From contig CAZUMH010000002.1 in assembly GCA_964621645.1 (NCBI GenBank), forward strand, positions 1 to 64,000: DNA of 64,000 bases, given 5' to 3'. A program made the translations under genes and the position numbers. Under the pieces are notes generated by a model. The model had not been told where the DNA came from and did no database searches. It saw only the letters and a list, made by a program, of their open reading frames with translations. Shown piece by piece: positions 35,407 through 45,337 of the stretch (position 1 is its first letter; each line of letters starts with the position of its first letter). The DNA is from CAZUMH01 sp964621645 (GTDB taxonomy: Bacteria > Zhuqueibacterota > QNDG01 > JAGLOF01).

Positions 35407-36463
35407 ACACATGACAATATTGACGGTTGATGACACGCCGGCTAATATCCGTCTGCTAACCCATTACCTGCATAAACAGGGCTATCGGGTGATAACCGCC
35501 GAAGACGGTTTTGAAGGATTTAAAGCCGCAATCAAGCACAAGCCGGATCTCATCCTGCTGGATGTCATGATGCCCGGTACCGACGGCTACGAAGTCTGTG
35601 AACTGCTGAAGACAGAGGAAGAGACAAGGGATATACCGGTTGTCTTTCTCACAGCCAAAGCGGAAGTGGAAGATCGCATCCGCGGGTTCGAAATGGGCGC
35701 GATGGATTATATCACCAAACCGTTTAATCTCACTGAAATAGCCACGCGGGTACAAACACAGCTGGAATTATGTTACCTGAAACAACAAAACCGCCGCTAC
35801 AGCGCCGCTTTTGATCAGTCCAGTTCTCTGCTTTCCATGGGGATACTGGCTCAGAGACTTTTACAGCAGGCCGACCGGGAACTGGATGAGCTCAGTAAAA
35901 AGGTCGGATCTAGTGACAAGGATCTTGATAAAACCCTGAAACAGGTTAATGTGACAACGAAGTCCTGTCGAACCCTGCATAACAGGATGAGCAGCATTGC
36001 CCAGGCTACCAAGAGAACGCCCCTTTCGGTACTTTTAAACGACGCCGTGGATCTGGTTCAATACCGTTTGGGGGATGATCTACCGCTGCGCTTCGAAAAA
36101 CCGGATTCCGATATGCTGGTGTTCAGCCATCCCGGACTCAGCATGCACGGGCTGTCGGAACTGATGATTTTTGGCTTTACCTTGGCGGAAGAGACCGATT
36201 TGATCGAAGTAAGCCATGGAGAGAAGGAAGAAAATCAAGAGGGTTCCTTCGTCCCCATCTTCATTCGGACCGAAGGCAGGATCGAGGCCGTGGTTCCGGA
36301 GATCACCGAGATAGATACTGTCCTGACCGACCTGAACGGAAACGACGCCACTTACGCTCTTACGGCCGCCATTCTGGCTCTGCGGGCGGCGGGAAGCGGA
36401 GTTGATTCTTCTTTCAAAAATGGGGAATTGCTCTTCAAGGTTTTTCTGCCGGTTGCCAACTAG
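35396..36463 (+). CDS. Response regulator with degenerate histidine-kinase-like C-terminal region
   Basis: 355 residues. A normal receiver (~1-125: VDDTPANIRLL, acceptor Asp in LILLDVMMPG, Lys in TKPF) is followed by a helical segment (~135-210: SSSLLSMGILAQRLLQQADRELDEL) where a kinase dimerisation helix would be, and a ~140-residue alpha/beta region. The second half has the layout of a HisKA-HATPase pair but no H-box His, no N box and no G boxes are visible. It may be a pseudokinase that partners the hybrid kinase encoded upstream, with which it overlaps. No DNA-binding domain is present. Confidence 0.8.
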   Translation: MTPEHMTILTVDDTPANIRLLTHYLHKQGYRVITAEDGFEGFKAAIKHKPDLILLDVMMPGTDGYEVCELLKTEEETRDIPVVFLTAKAEVEDRIRGFEMGAMDYITKPFNLTEIATRVQTQLELCYLKQQNRRYSAAFDQSSSLLSMGILAQRLLQQADRELDELSKKVGSSDKDLDKTLKQVNVTTKSCRTLHNRMSSIAQATKRTPLSVLLNDAVDLVQYRLGDDLPLRFEKPDSDMLVFSHPGLSMHGLSELMIFGFTLAEETDLIEVSHGEKEENQEGSFVPIFIRTEGRIEAVVPEITEIDTVLTDLNGNDATYALTAAILALRAAGSGVDSSFKNGELLFKVFLPVAN

Positions 36464-36502
36464 AGCATTATTGTAAATAAAGATCCGATATCCCGTCTGT
36501 CA

Positions 36503-36521
36503 GCTGGATGGAAGATCCAGC
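36503..36521 (+). terminator. Hairpin after the chemosensory cluster
   Basis: GCTGGAT (36503-36509), loop GGAAG, ATCCAGC (36515-36521): a perfect 7-bp stem but without a T-run, so termination is uncertain. Confidence 0.4.
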
Positions 36522-36916
36522 ATCCTGAAAAAGTGATTTTATCTCCTTTCCATCCCGTTATAATATCCAGGTAGTCATCGTTTTATAATCTTTACAATAA
36601 TATACCGTCACCCCCGGATGCTCTCTGCCGAAAACGGCCGGATGCCCCGTGCCTGTCTTGCTGATGTCCATTATTATATCGCCTGTCAAGGGTGTGTCCT
36701 ACACCGCTGAAAAGGAGAGTAAACTCTTCCTTGCTTGCATGACGTCAATGAAGCGAAAAACATCCCGTGATACATTCAACAGAACTTTATTGAGGTTGTT
36801 TATGTCTTATTATTACAGATTTCTGCTGCGGCTGGAGTAAACAAGGAAATACTGGTTTACCAGTGAACATATTCATCCGGGAAAAAGTGTCGGCAATATT
36901 ACTAAAATTATCATTC

Positions 36917-36928
36917 ATATCATGATAT
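36917..36928. promoter_or_regulatory. Perfect 12-bp palindrome upstream of the RND genes
   Basis: ATATCATGATAT is fully self-complementary and lies about 50 bases upstream of the possible -35 box. It could be a dimeric repressor or activator site; no regulator gene is adjacent. Confidence 0.35.
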
Positions 36929-36973
36929 CATTTTTGCGGCCGCCAATATGTAAATAAAAATATTTGCATTTTG

Positions 36974-37002
36974 TTGAAATAGAGATTATCTTTTTATTTA
37001 TT
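36974..37002 (+). promoter_or_regulatory. Possible promoter of the RND operon
   Basis: TTGAAA (36974-36979), a 17-base spacer and TTTATT (36997-37002), about 50 bases before the adaptor ATG. Both boxes are imperfect and the region is AT-rich. Confidence 0.35.
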
Positions 37003-37053
37003 TAAGGGAAACTCCAGGGATAAAACACAGTATACTGATTGAGGAGGTGTCCC

Positions 37054-38295
37054 ATGACCATGATGGTCAGGTTTATTCAGAAAGCTTATAAACCCCTTAC
37101 CGTAATCCTTCTCTTTGCACTCATAGTTGTCATCATCAAACGCACCGGCAAGAAAGAGGAAGGCGAGGTCACCTATAAATCGGATGAAAAGGCCCGTCAG
37201 CCCGTTTCGGTGCAGGTGGCGGAATGCTTCAGGGGCGAACTGGTAATGCGGGTCACGGCTGCTGGTCTGGTAAGGCCGGCCAGACAAACCGGGATCATCC
37301 CCAAGATCTCGGGGACGGTGGTTGAGCTGCTGGCGCGGGAAGGTGACCGGGTACAGAAGGGTGAGCTGCTGGTACGTTTGGATGATCGTGAAGCGAAGCT
37401 GGAATGGCTCAGCGCCAGAGATAATCTTTCCAAGGCCGAGGACAGTTTTGTGGAAAAGATTATGAGCAGCAGCGCCGCACTGGATGCACAAACTGACTCT
37501 CAGCCCGATTATATGAAGAAAATCGATACCATTGTCCGGGAACTGGAACGATCGGTCCAGCAGGGTACGGCCGATGAAAGCGACCTGGAAATGGCGCGGC
37601 TCTGGCAGTCCTCGATAAAAAATTTCACCGATGAACGGGTGGAGGAACGGTGGGCCTCCAGCACCGGGCTTACCGCTGCCAAGATCGCCGTTGATCAGGC
37701 GAAATACCGGCTGGATCAATGCCGTGTCGTGGCGCCTTTTACCGGAATCCTCGGAGAGCAGGATATTTGTCTGGGGCAGGAGCTGAGCTCCGGTAAATCC
37801 ATTTTTACTCTGGTGGATCTATCCGCCGTATATATGGCGGCCCAGTGTCTGGAAAGTGAGGTGGCCCACGTCCGGACAGGATCACGGGCCCAGGTGCGCC
37901 TCCCAGCTTTTCCGGGGGAAGTTTTCAACGGCGAAGTTGTGTCCATCAATCCTATTGTGGATGAGAAAACCCGCACCTGCCGGATTACCGTAAAGATAGC
38001 GAATCCCGACAGACAGATCCGGGCCGGCATGTACGCTGAAGCCAGTCTTGAAGCGGCCCGCTATCAGGATCGGCTGCTGGTACCCCGGGCCGCGGTGCTG
38101 GAGCGGGACGGCCGCACCTTGGTCTTCATCGCTCGCGAAGGTCTGGCCAAATGGTGTTATGTGGATCTGGGACTGAGCAACGACGAGTACTATGAAGTAT
38201 TATCTTCAGCTTTCGATCTGAAAGCGGGGGAAAAGGTTCTCATCGAAGGGCATTATACCCTGGCACACGACTCACCCATAAAGATCATCGAATAA
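37054..38295 (+). CDS. RND efflux periplasmic adaptor (HlyD/AcrA family)
   Basis: 413 residues from ATG 37054 (GGAGG at 37043-37047). An N-terminal membrane anchor (~8-27) is followed by the split lipoyl domain (GIIPKISGTVVELLAREGDRVQKGELLVRLD and the return strand CRVVAPFTGILGEQDICLGQ, in pieces), an unusually long helical hairpin with an acidic/polar insertion, the beta-barrel domain (VQVRLPAFPGEVFNGEVVSINP) and the membrane-proximal domain. It bridges the inner-membrane pump to an outer-membrane channel. It is the only adaptor for two pump genes here. Confidence 0.9.
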   Translation: MTMMVRFIQKAYKPLTVILLFALIVVIIKRTGKKEEGEVTYKSDEKARQPVSVQVAECFRGELVMRVTAAGLVRPARQTGIIPKISGTVVELLAREGDRVQKGELLVRLDDREAKLEWLSARDNLSKAEDSFVEKIMSSSAALDAQTDSQPDYMKKIDTIVRELERSVQQGTADESDLEMARLWQSSIKNFTDERVEERWASSTGLTAAKIAVDQAKYRLDQCRVVAPFTGILGEQDICLGQELSSGKSIFTLVDLSAVYMAAQCLESEVAHVRTGSRAQVRLPAFPGEVFNGEVVSINPIVDEKTRTCRITVKIANPDRQIRAGMYAEASLEAARYQDRLLVPRAAVLERDGRTLVFIAREGLAKWCYVDLGLSNDEYYEVLSSAFDLKAGEKVLIEGHYTLAHDSPIKIIE

Positions 38296-38471
38296 AAGCG
38301 GCTGATTCCAGGTAATCCAATCCCCTCTATGGATGTCAGATGGTAATCATCACGGATCCGGAATTTTTACTGATATTCCCGGAGCCGTTTCAGAGTGGTG
38401 AATTACTAATACATGTAATACTGGAACCACATTAACCGAATCAGGCATTAAAACTCGACGGAGTAAGGTGC

Positions 38472-41400
38472 ATGCACATTGCCGAACGAGTTATTCAGCG
38501 ACCTGTCGCCGTTTGTATGAGCTATCTGGCGGTTTTACTTCTCGGCGGCATCAGCCTTTCACGCATCCCCGTTGATCTGCTTCCGGATCTTTCCTATCCC
38601 AAACTGACGGTGCAGACCGAATACAGCGATGCGCCGCCCGAAGAAGTGGAGCGGCTGATCAGCCAGAGTATCGAGCGGGTGATGGCCAATGTCCCGGGAT
38701 TGCGGCGTATCTCATCTGTTTCCAGGGAAGGATTAAGCGTGGTGACGCTTGAATTTACCTGGGGCCAGAATATGGATTTCGCGGCTCTCCATGTACGGGA
38801 AAACCTGGACCGGCTGGGCCGTATGCCGGAAGGAGCGGAAGATCCGGTGGTGATTCGTCTCGATCCATCCAGTCAACCCTTTATGGGACTGTCTGTCACC
38901 GGCTCCGATCTGCCCCACCTGGCTGATCTGTCCCGTAATGTTTTCAAGAGGCGGTTGGAACAGATTGACGGCGTCGCCCTGGCCCAGGTTACGGGCGGGC
39001 CCCGCCGGGAAATCCAGGTGGACCTCGATCCGGAAAAGATGGAACACCTCGGACTAACGGTAGCAGAAGTCGCCGCCAGCATCAATCAGGCTAATCGGGA
39101 TCTTCCCGGCGGCACTCTGCTGCGGGGGCGATACCGTTTCAGTCTGCGGACATTGGGAGCGTTTCAATCCCTCCAGGATATTGGCAATGTGGTGATTTGG
39201 CGCGGAGACGGCGGCAATAAGGTGCTCCTTCAGGATCTCGCTGAGATTCGGGATGGATTCAGGGAGAAGACGGCTATTACCCGCTATAACGGGGAGGAGT
39301 CCATCGGGTTGCTGCTGCAAAAAGAGGCCGATGCCAACACAGTGCAGGTGTCAGGCATCGTGAAAAAAGTTCTGCAGCAGCTCAGGACACAGTACCCGGA
39401 AGTGACTATTGCTGTCGCTTACAACCAGGCGGAATTTATTCAGCAGGCCATCACAAATTTACTCCTGGCTATTCTGCTGGGCGGTGTGCTGGCTTTTCTG
39501 GTCCTCTTTATCTTTCTGCATGACGCCCGCCATCCGCTGGCGGTCGGAGTGGCCATTCCCATAGCCATTGTTGCGACATTCATGTTGCTCCATTTTACCG
39601 GTGTCACCCTGAACCTGATGTCTTTAGGAGGGCTGGCCCTGGGAGTGGGCATGCTTGTGGACGCTTCCATCGTCGTTTTGGAGAATATTTTCAGACACCA
39701 TGAAGAGGGAGCGAATATCCAGGCGGCTGCGGCCAGTGGTACCAAGGAAGTAGCAATGGCTGTCACAGCTTCCACCTTCACCACCATAGCCGTATTCTTG
39801 CCGGTACTCTACGTTAAAGGCGTGGCAGGCCAGCTTTTCCGTGATCAGGCTCTTACCGTCACTTTTTCCCTGCTTTCCTCTCTGATCGTCAGCCTCACTC
39901 TGCTGCCGGTGATGGCAGCTCGTTTCAGAAAGATTTCCGATCTTCCCGATGATAGGGGATATTTCAAGAGGGAAAACCAGGCTTCGATATGGCGTTCACA
40001 TCGCCTGCTGTTCTGGATCAGCCGACCCTTCCGGCTGCTCAGAGACGGATTTAATTTTCTCATCATCGACGGACTGCGTCAGATGGGTCGGGCTGTATCA
40101 CGGGTTGCCGGCTTATTGGCGAAGGCGATCTCCCGGTCACTGAAGCCGCTTTTTGAGCAGACCGACCGCATTCTGGCCCGGGCTTTGGCCTTTTATGAGA
40201 AAGTGTTGGAAAGAGCGCTGGAACGGCGGGCATTGACGCTGGGGCTGCTTGGTTTGGTTCTGGTCCTCACATTCTTCATAGCCAAAGGACTGGACCGGCA
40301 GCTCCTCCCTGTCGTCGATCAGGGCGAGTTTCTCATTTCCCTGAGGCTGTTGCCGGGGGCCAGTCTCGAGGCGGTGGCGGAATCCGCAGCCCGTATGGAA
40401 GACCTGCTCCTGAACAATCCATCCGTGGCGGATGTCTTTACCAACATAGGCCGTGTGGAGGGAGAAGAATCTGAGAATGCCGATTTGAATCAAGCCAAAA
40501 TGCGGGTACTCTTAAAACGAGGCAGGTCCACCAGGTCCGTAATGGAGGAGTTGAGGCATTCGACAAGCATGATCGCAGCAGAGGTAACAATGGAAGGAAG
40601 TCAGTCGGTGTTGGGCCAGCTCCTCGGACAGGTGGGAGGTGAAGTTGAAATCCAGCTGATTGGTAATGACCTGGAGACCAACATCGGTTTGGTGGACTCT
40701 GTTAAGGCTTTGCTGGAGGGCACTGGTCTCGGGGAAGTAACCAGTGTTGATGACTGGTCCAGACCGGAAATTCGCCTTGAGATCGATCGGCGCAAGGCCG
40801 GGCTTTATCAGCTTTCTATTTTTCAAGTAGCGGCTTTCATCCGGAATCAGGTAGCGGGCAGTGTGGCAACCCAGTATAAAGCGTTCGATCAGAAAATAGA
40901 TGTCCTGGTTCGGCCGCTTCATGCTGAAGGAATTTCTCTGCCCGATCTTCTCGATAGACGTATCCCCGCCGGTATTTCATCCGTTCCTCTCCGTGAATTT
41001 GTGAGGGCTTCCACCGGGAGAGGAACAACTGCCATTCGCCGGGAAAATCAGGCCCGGATCGTACTCCTGAAAGCCAGGCTGGAAAAAGGAGGATTGGGAC
41101 AGGCAATGGCTTTGGCCCAAAAGAGACTGGCACCTCTCTCTTCTGACAGAATGCGTATTGAGATAGGGGGCACCAGGACAGAAATGTCTGAGAGTTACGG
41201 CAGTCTTGCCATGGCGGCGGCGCTGGCGGCGGCACTGGTTTTCATGATCATGGCGGCACAATTCGAATCATTACGGCACCCTTTTGTCATTCTGTTATCT
41301 GTACCCATGGGTGTCATCGGCAGTGTCTGGCTTCTTTTCCTCACCGGGCAGTCAATAAATGTTATTTCACTGATCGGACTGGTGGTACTGGTGGGAATAG

Positions 41401-41720
41401 CGGTCAATGACGCCATCGTCAAGGTCGACTTCATCAACCAGCGACGGCGCGAGGGCATGCCTTTGCGTCAAGCTCTTCTGGATGCGGGCCGCAAACGTTT
41501 CCGTCCCATTATCATGACTTCTCTCACCACAATTCTGGGACTTTTACCGCTGGCTATTGGATTGGGACGCGGAGCTGAGCTGCAGCGTCCTCTGGCTCTG
41601 GCGATCATCGGCGGATTGATTACCTCCACGATCCTTACTCTGATCTGTATTCCGGTCATTTACAGCCTGATGGACAAGGAGAAACTGCAAATGACCGGTG
41701 GAGAGGAACCGGGTAGTTAA
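38472..41720 (+). CDS. RND efflux pump, inner-membrane transporter (first)
   Basis: 1082 residues, AcrB/MdtB-type. The N-terminal helix is followed by RIPVDLLPDLSYPKLTVQT, a strong RND opening motif. TM blocks include LMSLGGLALGVGMLVDASIVVLENI with the proton-relay acidic residue, and VISLIGLVVLVGIAVNDAIVKVDFI plus FRPIIMTSLTTILGLLPLAIGLGRGAEL in the second half. A ~90-residue amphipathic insertion (~residues 495-590) between the halves is longer than in AcrB. It probably exports hydrophobic or amphipathic compounds; the substrate is not readable. GTAAGG precedes the ATG. Confidence 0.92.
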   Translation: MHIAERVIQRPVAVCMSYLAVLLLGGISLSRIPVDLLPDLSYPKLTVQTEYSDAPPEEVERLISQSIERVMANVPGLRRISSVSREGLSVVTLEFTWGQNMDFAALHVRENLDRLGRMPEGAEDPVVIRLDPSSQPFMGLSVTGSDLPHLADLSRNVFKRRLEQIDGVALAQVTGGPRREIQVDLDPEKMEHLGLTVAEVAASINQANRDLPGGTLLRGRYRFSLRTLGAFQSLQDIGNVVIWRGDGGNKVLLQDLAEIRDGFREKTAITRYNGEESIGLLLQKEADANTVQVSGIVKKVLQQLRTQYPEVTIAVAYNQAEFIQQAITNLLLAILLGGVLAFLVLFIFLHDARHPLAVGVAIPIAIVATFMLLHFTGVTLNLMSLGGLALGVGMLVDASIVVLENIFRHHEEGANIQAAAASGTKEVAMAVTASTFTTIAVFLPVLYVKGVAGQLFRDQALTVTFSLLSSLIVSLTLLPVMAARFRKISDLPDDRGYFKRENQASIWRSHRLLFWISRPFRLLRDGFNFLIIDGLRQMGRAVSRVAGLLAKAISRSLKPLFEQTDRILARALAFYEKVLERALERRALTLGLLGLVLVLTFFIAKGLDRQLLPVVDQGEFLISLRLLPGASLEAVAESAARMEDLLLNNPSVADVFTNIGRVEGEESENADLNQAKMRVLLKRGRSTRSVMEELRHSTSMIAAEVTMEGSQSVLGQLLGQVGGEVEIQLIGNDLETNIGLVDSVKALLEGTGLGEVTSVDDWSRPEIRLEIDRRKAGLYQLSIFQVAAFIRNQVAGSVATQYKAFDQKIDVLVRPLHAEGISLPDLLDRRIPAGISSVPLREFVRASTGRGTTAIRRENQARIVLLKARLEKGGLGQAMALAQKRLAPLSSDRMRIEIGGTRTEMSESYGSLAMAAALAAALVFMIMAAQFESLRHPFVILLSVPMGVIGSVWLLFLTGQSINVISLIGLVVLVGIAVNDAIVKVDFINQRRREGMPLRQALLDAGRKRFRPIIMTSLTTILGLLPLAIGLGRGAELQRPLALAIIGGLITSTILTLICIPVIYSLMDKEKLQMTGGEEPGS

Positions 41721-41730
41721 ACGGAAGCAG

Positions 41731-44700
41731 ATGAATTCTCGGAAAGACGACAAATTAAGTCTGACCTTTATCGCTCACGCGGTGAGACGACCGGTGGCTG
41801 TTGCCATGGGCGGACTGGTCATTCTTTTCACGGGGATCTACACGGCGCTGCATCTTCCCCTTGAAGTAACGCCCAACACGGATTTCCCGCGCCTGACCGT
41901 GACGACCAGCTGGTATGATACCTCGCCGGAGATCATGGAGGCTTTTATTACTTCTCCCGTTGAAGCCGCTGCTGCGCGCTTGACAGGGGTGAGAAATATT
42001 TCTTCCCGTTCCAGCGAGGGGTCTTCATCTGTAACACTGGAGTTCCAGCGAGGCACCGATATGGAATTCGCGGCCCTGGCCCTCAGCGAGGAACTGCATA
42101 AAGTGCGAAAGAGCCTGCCCGTCGGAGCGAGCCCTCCTTTCATCACCAAGTACGTTCCCGAGGAATTCCAGAGAGGCAATTTTTTTACAGCGCGCATGTC
42201 AGGGACGCAGGGGCTGGCCAGTCTGCGGCAGATGGCCGTTGGGATCATTCGGCCTACGATGCTGGGAGTGAGCGGCGTCGCCGAAGTAAGCGTCTCCGGG
42301 GGACAGGACAGGGAACTGGCAATTCGCTTGAATGAATCCGCCATGCGGGCCCAGCGGGTTGATGAGCGGGACGTGGAAGCAGCCCTTACTACCTTGGTGT
42401 ATCACAAGTCAGTGGGAGCAATCGGACAAAACGGTCAGCGGAGGGTCTTATTTGTCGACATGCCCCTTGATTCCATTATCACAATAGAAGACGCGGTGAT
42501 CAAAGTGCAGGATGGGGTGCCGGTGCGGCTTTCCGATATCGCGGACGTCAGCGATTCATATGGTTTTCCTAACAGCCTGACCCGTATCGACGGTAACCCT
42601 TCCGTAACCATTCATATTGAGAAAGAGACAGGTAAAAACACTATCCGGGTGGCCGATGCCGTTACAGCCAAATTAAAAGAAATCATCGAGCGGCTTCCTT
42701 CCGGCATCGAGTTTATCATACTTGAAGATCAGAGCCAGCAAATAAGAACCGAGCTTTCCACATTGAGCAGAAGAGCTCTCTACTCGGTGGCGGTGATCTT
42801 CGTGGTCCTTCTGGCATTTCTTTCGACATTGCGGGCTCCGATAATTATTCTCTCCACCATCCTGTTTTCGGTGCTTCTTGCCTTCAACGGATTCGTCCTT
42901 GCCGGTATGACGCTCAATCTTCTCACTCTGGCGGGTCTGGCTCTGGGATTCGGCATGTTGGTGGATAACGCTATCGTGGTTGTGGAAAATATAACCAAGT
43001 ACCGTCAAAACGGTTTCCCTATACTGCAGGCGTCTGAAAAGGGAGCTTCTGAAGTTGCCATGCCGGTACTTGCGGCTACCCTTACCACCTTGGCGGCTTT
43101 TGTCCCCTTTCTCTATCTGACAGGAGAATTGCGCCTTTACTATCTGCCCTTTACTCTGGCTGTAGGTTTCTCTCTCCTGGCCAGCATGGTGGTTGCCTTT
43201 GTAATGACCCCCTCCCTTATGGCCCGGCTTTATCGTGAAAGGGGCCCGGGAAAAGAGATGCGTTGGACGGGCAGACTGCGCCGGGGATACGCCTCCTTCC
43301 TGGCGGCTACCCTGCGTCATCGTGGAGTGACCTTGACTTTGACAGTGGTGGTGGTGCTTATCAGCTTCAGGATCTTCGATCAGAAGGTGAGCAAGGGGGA
43401 GATTTGGAATTACGGCGGCAACCGTAAAGAGACGTTGAACGTTTCCCTCCGGATGCCCCGGGGGACGCGTCTGGACCGCACTGACGCAATCATCAGCCGT
43501 TTCGAAAAAGAGGCGGTCGGTCAAAGTGGCGTATACCGGGTGGAGACCTATGTCACCGATGAATCGGCCCGTATGACAGTACGGTTTACCGATGCCGGAT
43601 TAAACAGTATCGTTCCGTATCTCATTAAGGAGAAATTTGCAGCCGAGGCCGCCAACATCGCGGGATTCACTATTACAATATACGGATTCGGTGATCCCTT
43701 CTATACAGGAGGGGTAATGGGACAAAATTTTTCCAACCGTCTGGAAATCCTGGGGTACAATTTCCAGGAAGTTAAAAACATCGCAGAGGATCTGGCGGTC
43801 CGGCTGAAGAGGAATCCCCGGGTGCGGGAAGTTGATACCGATGTGAGTTCTTCCTGGCTGGGAAGCGGACAGGAGATGGTGCTGCGGATTAACCGTGAAC
43901 GGCTCTCCATGTATGACGTCGAACCCGCCTGGCTGCTGCAGCGCCTTCAGAGCCATTTGCGCGAGAATCTTCAGAACAGCAGTCTGGTCATCAATAAAGA
44001 GCAGGTTCCCTATGCCCTAAAATTCAAGTCCTCCGATAATTTTAATATCGATGATCTGGAATCGATGCTTATTACCCTGCCATCCGGCGAGACTCTGCGT
44101 TTGAATGAGGTTGTTCAGCTGGAGAGCCGGCGAACAATGAGCACCATCAGTCGGGAGAATCAACAGTATCAGCGGATAGTAGCCTGGGACTTTCGCGGTC
44201 CCGCGAAACTGGCCCAGCGGCTCACCGATCAGATCGTGGAAACCACCTACCTGCCGCCTGGTTACCATTTGCAGCAGCCGCGTTGGAGGTTATCAAGTGA
44301 GGAGAAGCGGCAGATCTGGCTGGTTCTTGCTTTGTCTATACTCTTAGTCTATATGGTCACCGCCGGTTTGTTTGAATCATTCCTGCATCCCTTTGTCATC
44401 CTGTTGACGGTACCTCTCTCGCTATCGGGCGTCTTTCTGATTTTCTGGCTCACTGATACAAATTTTAATCAGTCCGCATATATCGGAGTTGTCCTCCTGG
44501 GCGGAATCGTAGTAAATGATTCCATCCTCTTAGTGGACCATATCAATCAAAGAAGAAAACAGGGCGAAAATCTGCTAAAGGCGGTGGAACAGGGTGCCAT
44601 AGACCGGGTCCGCCCCATCCTGATGACGACACTGACTACCATCGGGGGCCTGCTGCCCCTGGTGCTGGCCGGCGGTGACGGCACTGCCGATATCTGGTAT

Positions 44701-44820
44701 ACGCTGGCCCTGGCGACCATCGGCGGTCTGCTGTCTTCCACGCTGCTCACGCTTACCGTGATTCCGTCTCTCTACGTATCCCTGGAAAAATGGCGCTGGC
44801 GCATCCGTGGACACGGTTGA
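41731..44820 (+). CDS. RND efflux pump, inner-membrane transporter (second)
   Basis: 1029 residues from ATG 41731, 10 bases after the first pump; a GTG at 41698 would overlap it. RND hallmarks: LPLEVTPNTDFPRLTVTTSW, LLTLAGLALGFGMLVDNAIVVVENI and IGVVLLGGIVVNDSILLVDHI. It is clearly diverged from the first pump rather than a recent copy. With a single adaptor gene, the pair resembles MdtBC-type heteromeric RND complexes. No TolC-like outer-membrane gene is found nearby, so the channel must come from elsewhere. Confidence 0.92.
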   Translation: MNSRKDDKLSLTFIAHAVRRPVAVAMGGLVILFTGIYTALHLPLEVTPNTDFPRLTVTTSWYDTSPEIMEAFITSPVEAAAARLTGVRNISSRSSEGSSSVTLEFQRGTDMEFAALALSEELHKVRKSLPVGASPPFITKYVPEEFQRGNFFTARMSGTQGLASLRQMAVGIIRPTMLGVSGVAEVSVSGGQDRELAIRLNESAMRAQRVDERDVEAALTTLVYHKSVGAIGQNGQRRVLFVDMPLDSIITIEDAVIKVQDGVPVRLSDIADVSDSYGFPNSLTRIDGNPSVTIHIEKETGKNTIRVADAVTAKLKEIIERLPSGIEFIILEDQSQQIRTELSTLSRRALYSVAVIFVVLLAFLSTLRAPIIILSTILFSVLLAFNGFVLAGMTLNLLTLAGLALGFGMLVDNAIVVVENITKYRQNGFPILQASEKGASEVAMPVLAATLTTLAAFVPFLYLTGELRLYYLPFTLAVGFSLLASMVVAFVMTPSLMARLYRERGPGKEMRWTGRLRRGYASFLAATLRHRGVTLTLTVVVVLISFRIFDQKVSKGEIWNYGGNRKETLNVSLRMPRGTRLDRTDAIISRFEKEAVGQSGVYRVETYVTDESARMTVRFTDAGLNSIVPYLIKEKFAAEAANIAGFTITIYGFGDPFYTGGVMGQNFSNRLEILGYNFQEVKNIAEDLAVRLKRNPRVREVDTDVSSSWLGSGQEMVLRINRERLSMYDVEPAWLLQRLQSHLRENLQNSSLVINKEQVPYALKFKSSDNFNIDDLESMLITLPSGETLRLNEVVQLESRRTMSTISRENQQYQRIVAWDFRGPAKLAQRLTDQIVETTYLPPGYHLQQPRWRLSSEEKRQIWLVLALSILLVYMVTAGLFESFLHPFVILLTVPLSLSGVFLIFWLTDTNFNQSAYIGVVLLGGIVVNDSILLVDHINQRRKQGENLLKAVEQGAIDRVRPILMTTLTTIGGLLPLVLAGGDGTADIWYTLALATIGGLLSSTLLTLTVIPSLYVSLEKWRWRIRGHG

Positions 44821-44935
44821 TACCATGTCTATTCCATTTATTTCTCATAATGATTTGAAATGGCTGGGAGGTAATAAAAGCGGATACGGTTTTACGGGAA
44901 GATCTTGCGGATAAGATTGCACCCGCGAAGGATTT

Positions 44936-45337
44936 CTAAGAGGGATCGGCTGGATGAGACCTCTTTAAAAGTTTGTAGATCATCTCAATAAGTTTTTCAG
45001 GGGTGATGTTTCCTTTAACACAGTAGTGATTGGCGCCGGCTTGAAGTACTTCCTGTACCTGTTTGATCTCTCTTACCGCGGTCAGAGCCAGGACAGGGAT
45101 ATTCTTTGTCAACGGTTCATTCCGTATCTGTTTAAGGATCTGCAATCCAGAGATGTCCGGCAACATCATGTCCAGAATAACGATATCAGGGTACTCCTTG
45201 TTGATCACTTCCAAAGCCGTATTTCCGTCTTCCGCCTCGATAACCTTGAATCCGGCTTTTTCGATGGCGTGTCGGTAAAAAAGGCGAGTAGTCATCGAAT
45301 CTTCTACCAATACGATGCTGATTTCTCGCACTGACAT
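44936..45337 (-). CDS. Single-domain response regulator (CheY-like), reverse strand
   Basis: 133 residues. Receiver with VLVEDSMTT, acceptor Asp in IVILDMMLPD, Thr in LALTAV and Lys in CVKGN. No output domain. AGGAGG lies just upstream of its ATG (reverse strand). It is an isolated gene, convergent with the RND operon and divergent from clpB. Its kinase is unknown, but the nearby hybrid kinase or CheA are candidates. Confidence 0.88.
   Translation of the reverse strand: MSVREISIVLVEDSMTTRLFYRHAIEKAGFKVIEAEDGNTALEVINKEYPDIVILDMMLPDISGLQILKQIRNEPLTKNIPVLALTAVREIKQVQEVLQAGANHYCVKGNITPEKLIEMIYKLLKRSHPADPS

Larger units (their letters stand above)
36464..37053. other. Intergenic region between the chemosensory cluster and the efflux genes
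   Basis: 590 bases, AT-rich in its second half. It contains a hairpin (36503-36521), the palindrome at 36917-36928 and a possible promoter near 36974-37002. A 63-codon GTG frame (36649-36840) has no ribosome site or recognisable features and I do not call it. Confidence 0.6.

Noticed and set aside
36649..36840. 63-codon GTG frame in the intergenic region
   Set aside because: No ribosome site, no recognisable motif and poor coding composition.
42673..43524. 283-codon reverse open frame
   Set aside because: Antisense shadow of the second RND pump; composition rich in His, Gln and Arg as expected of a shadow frame.
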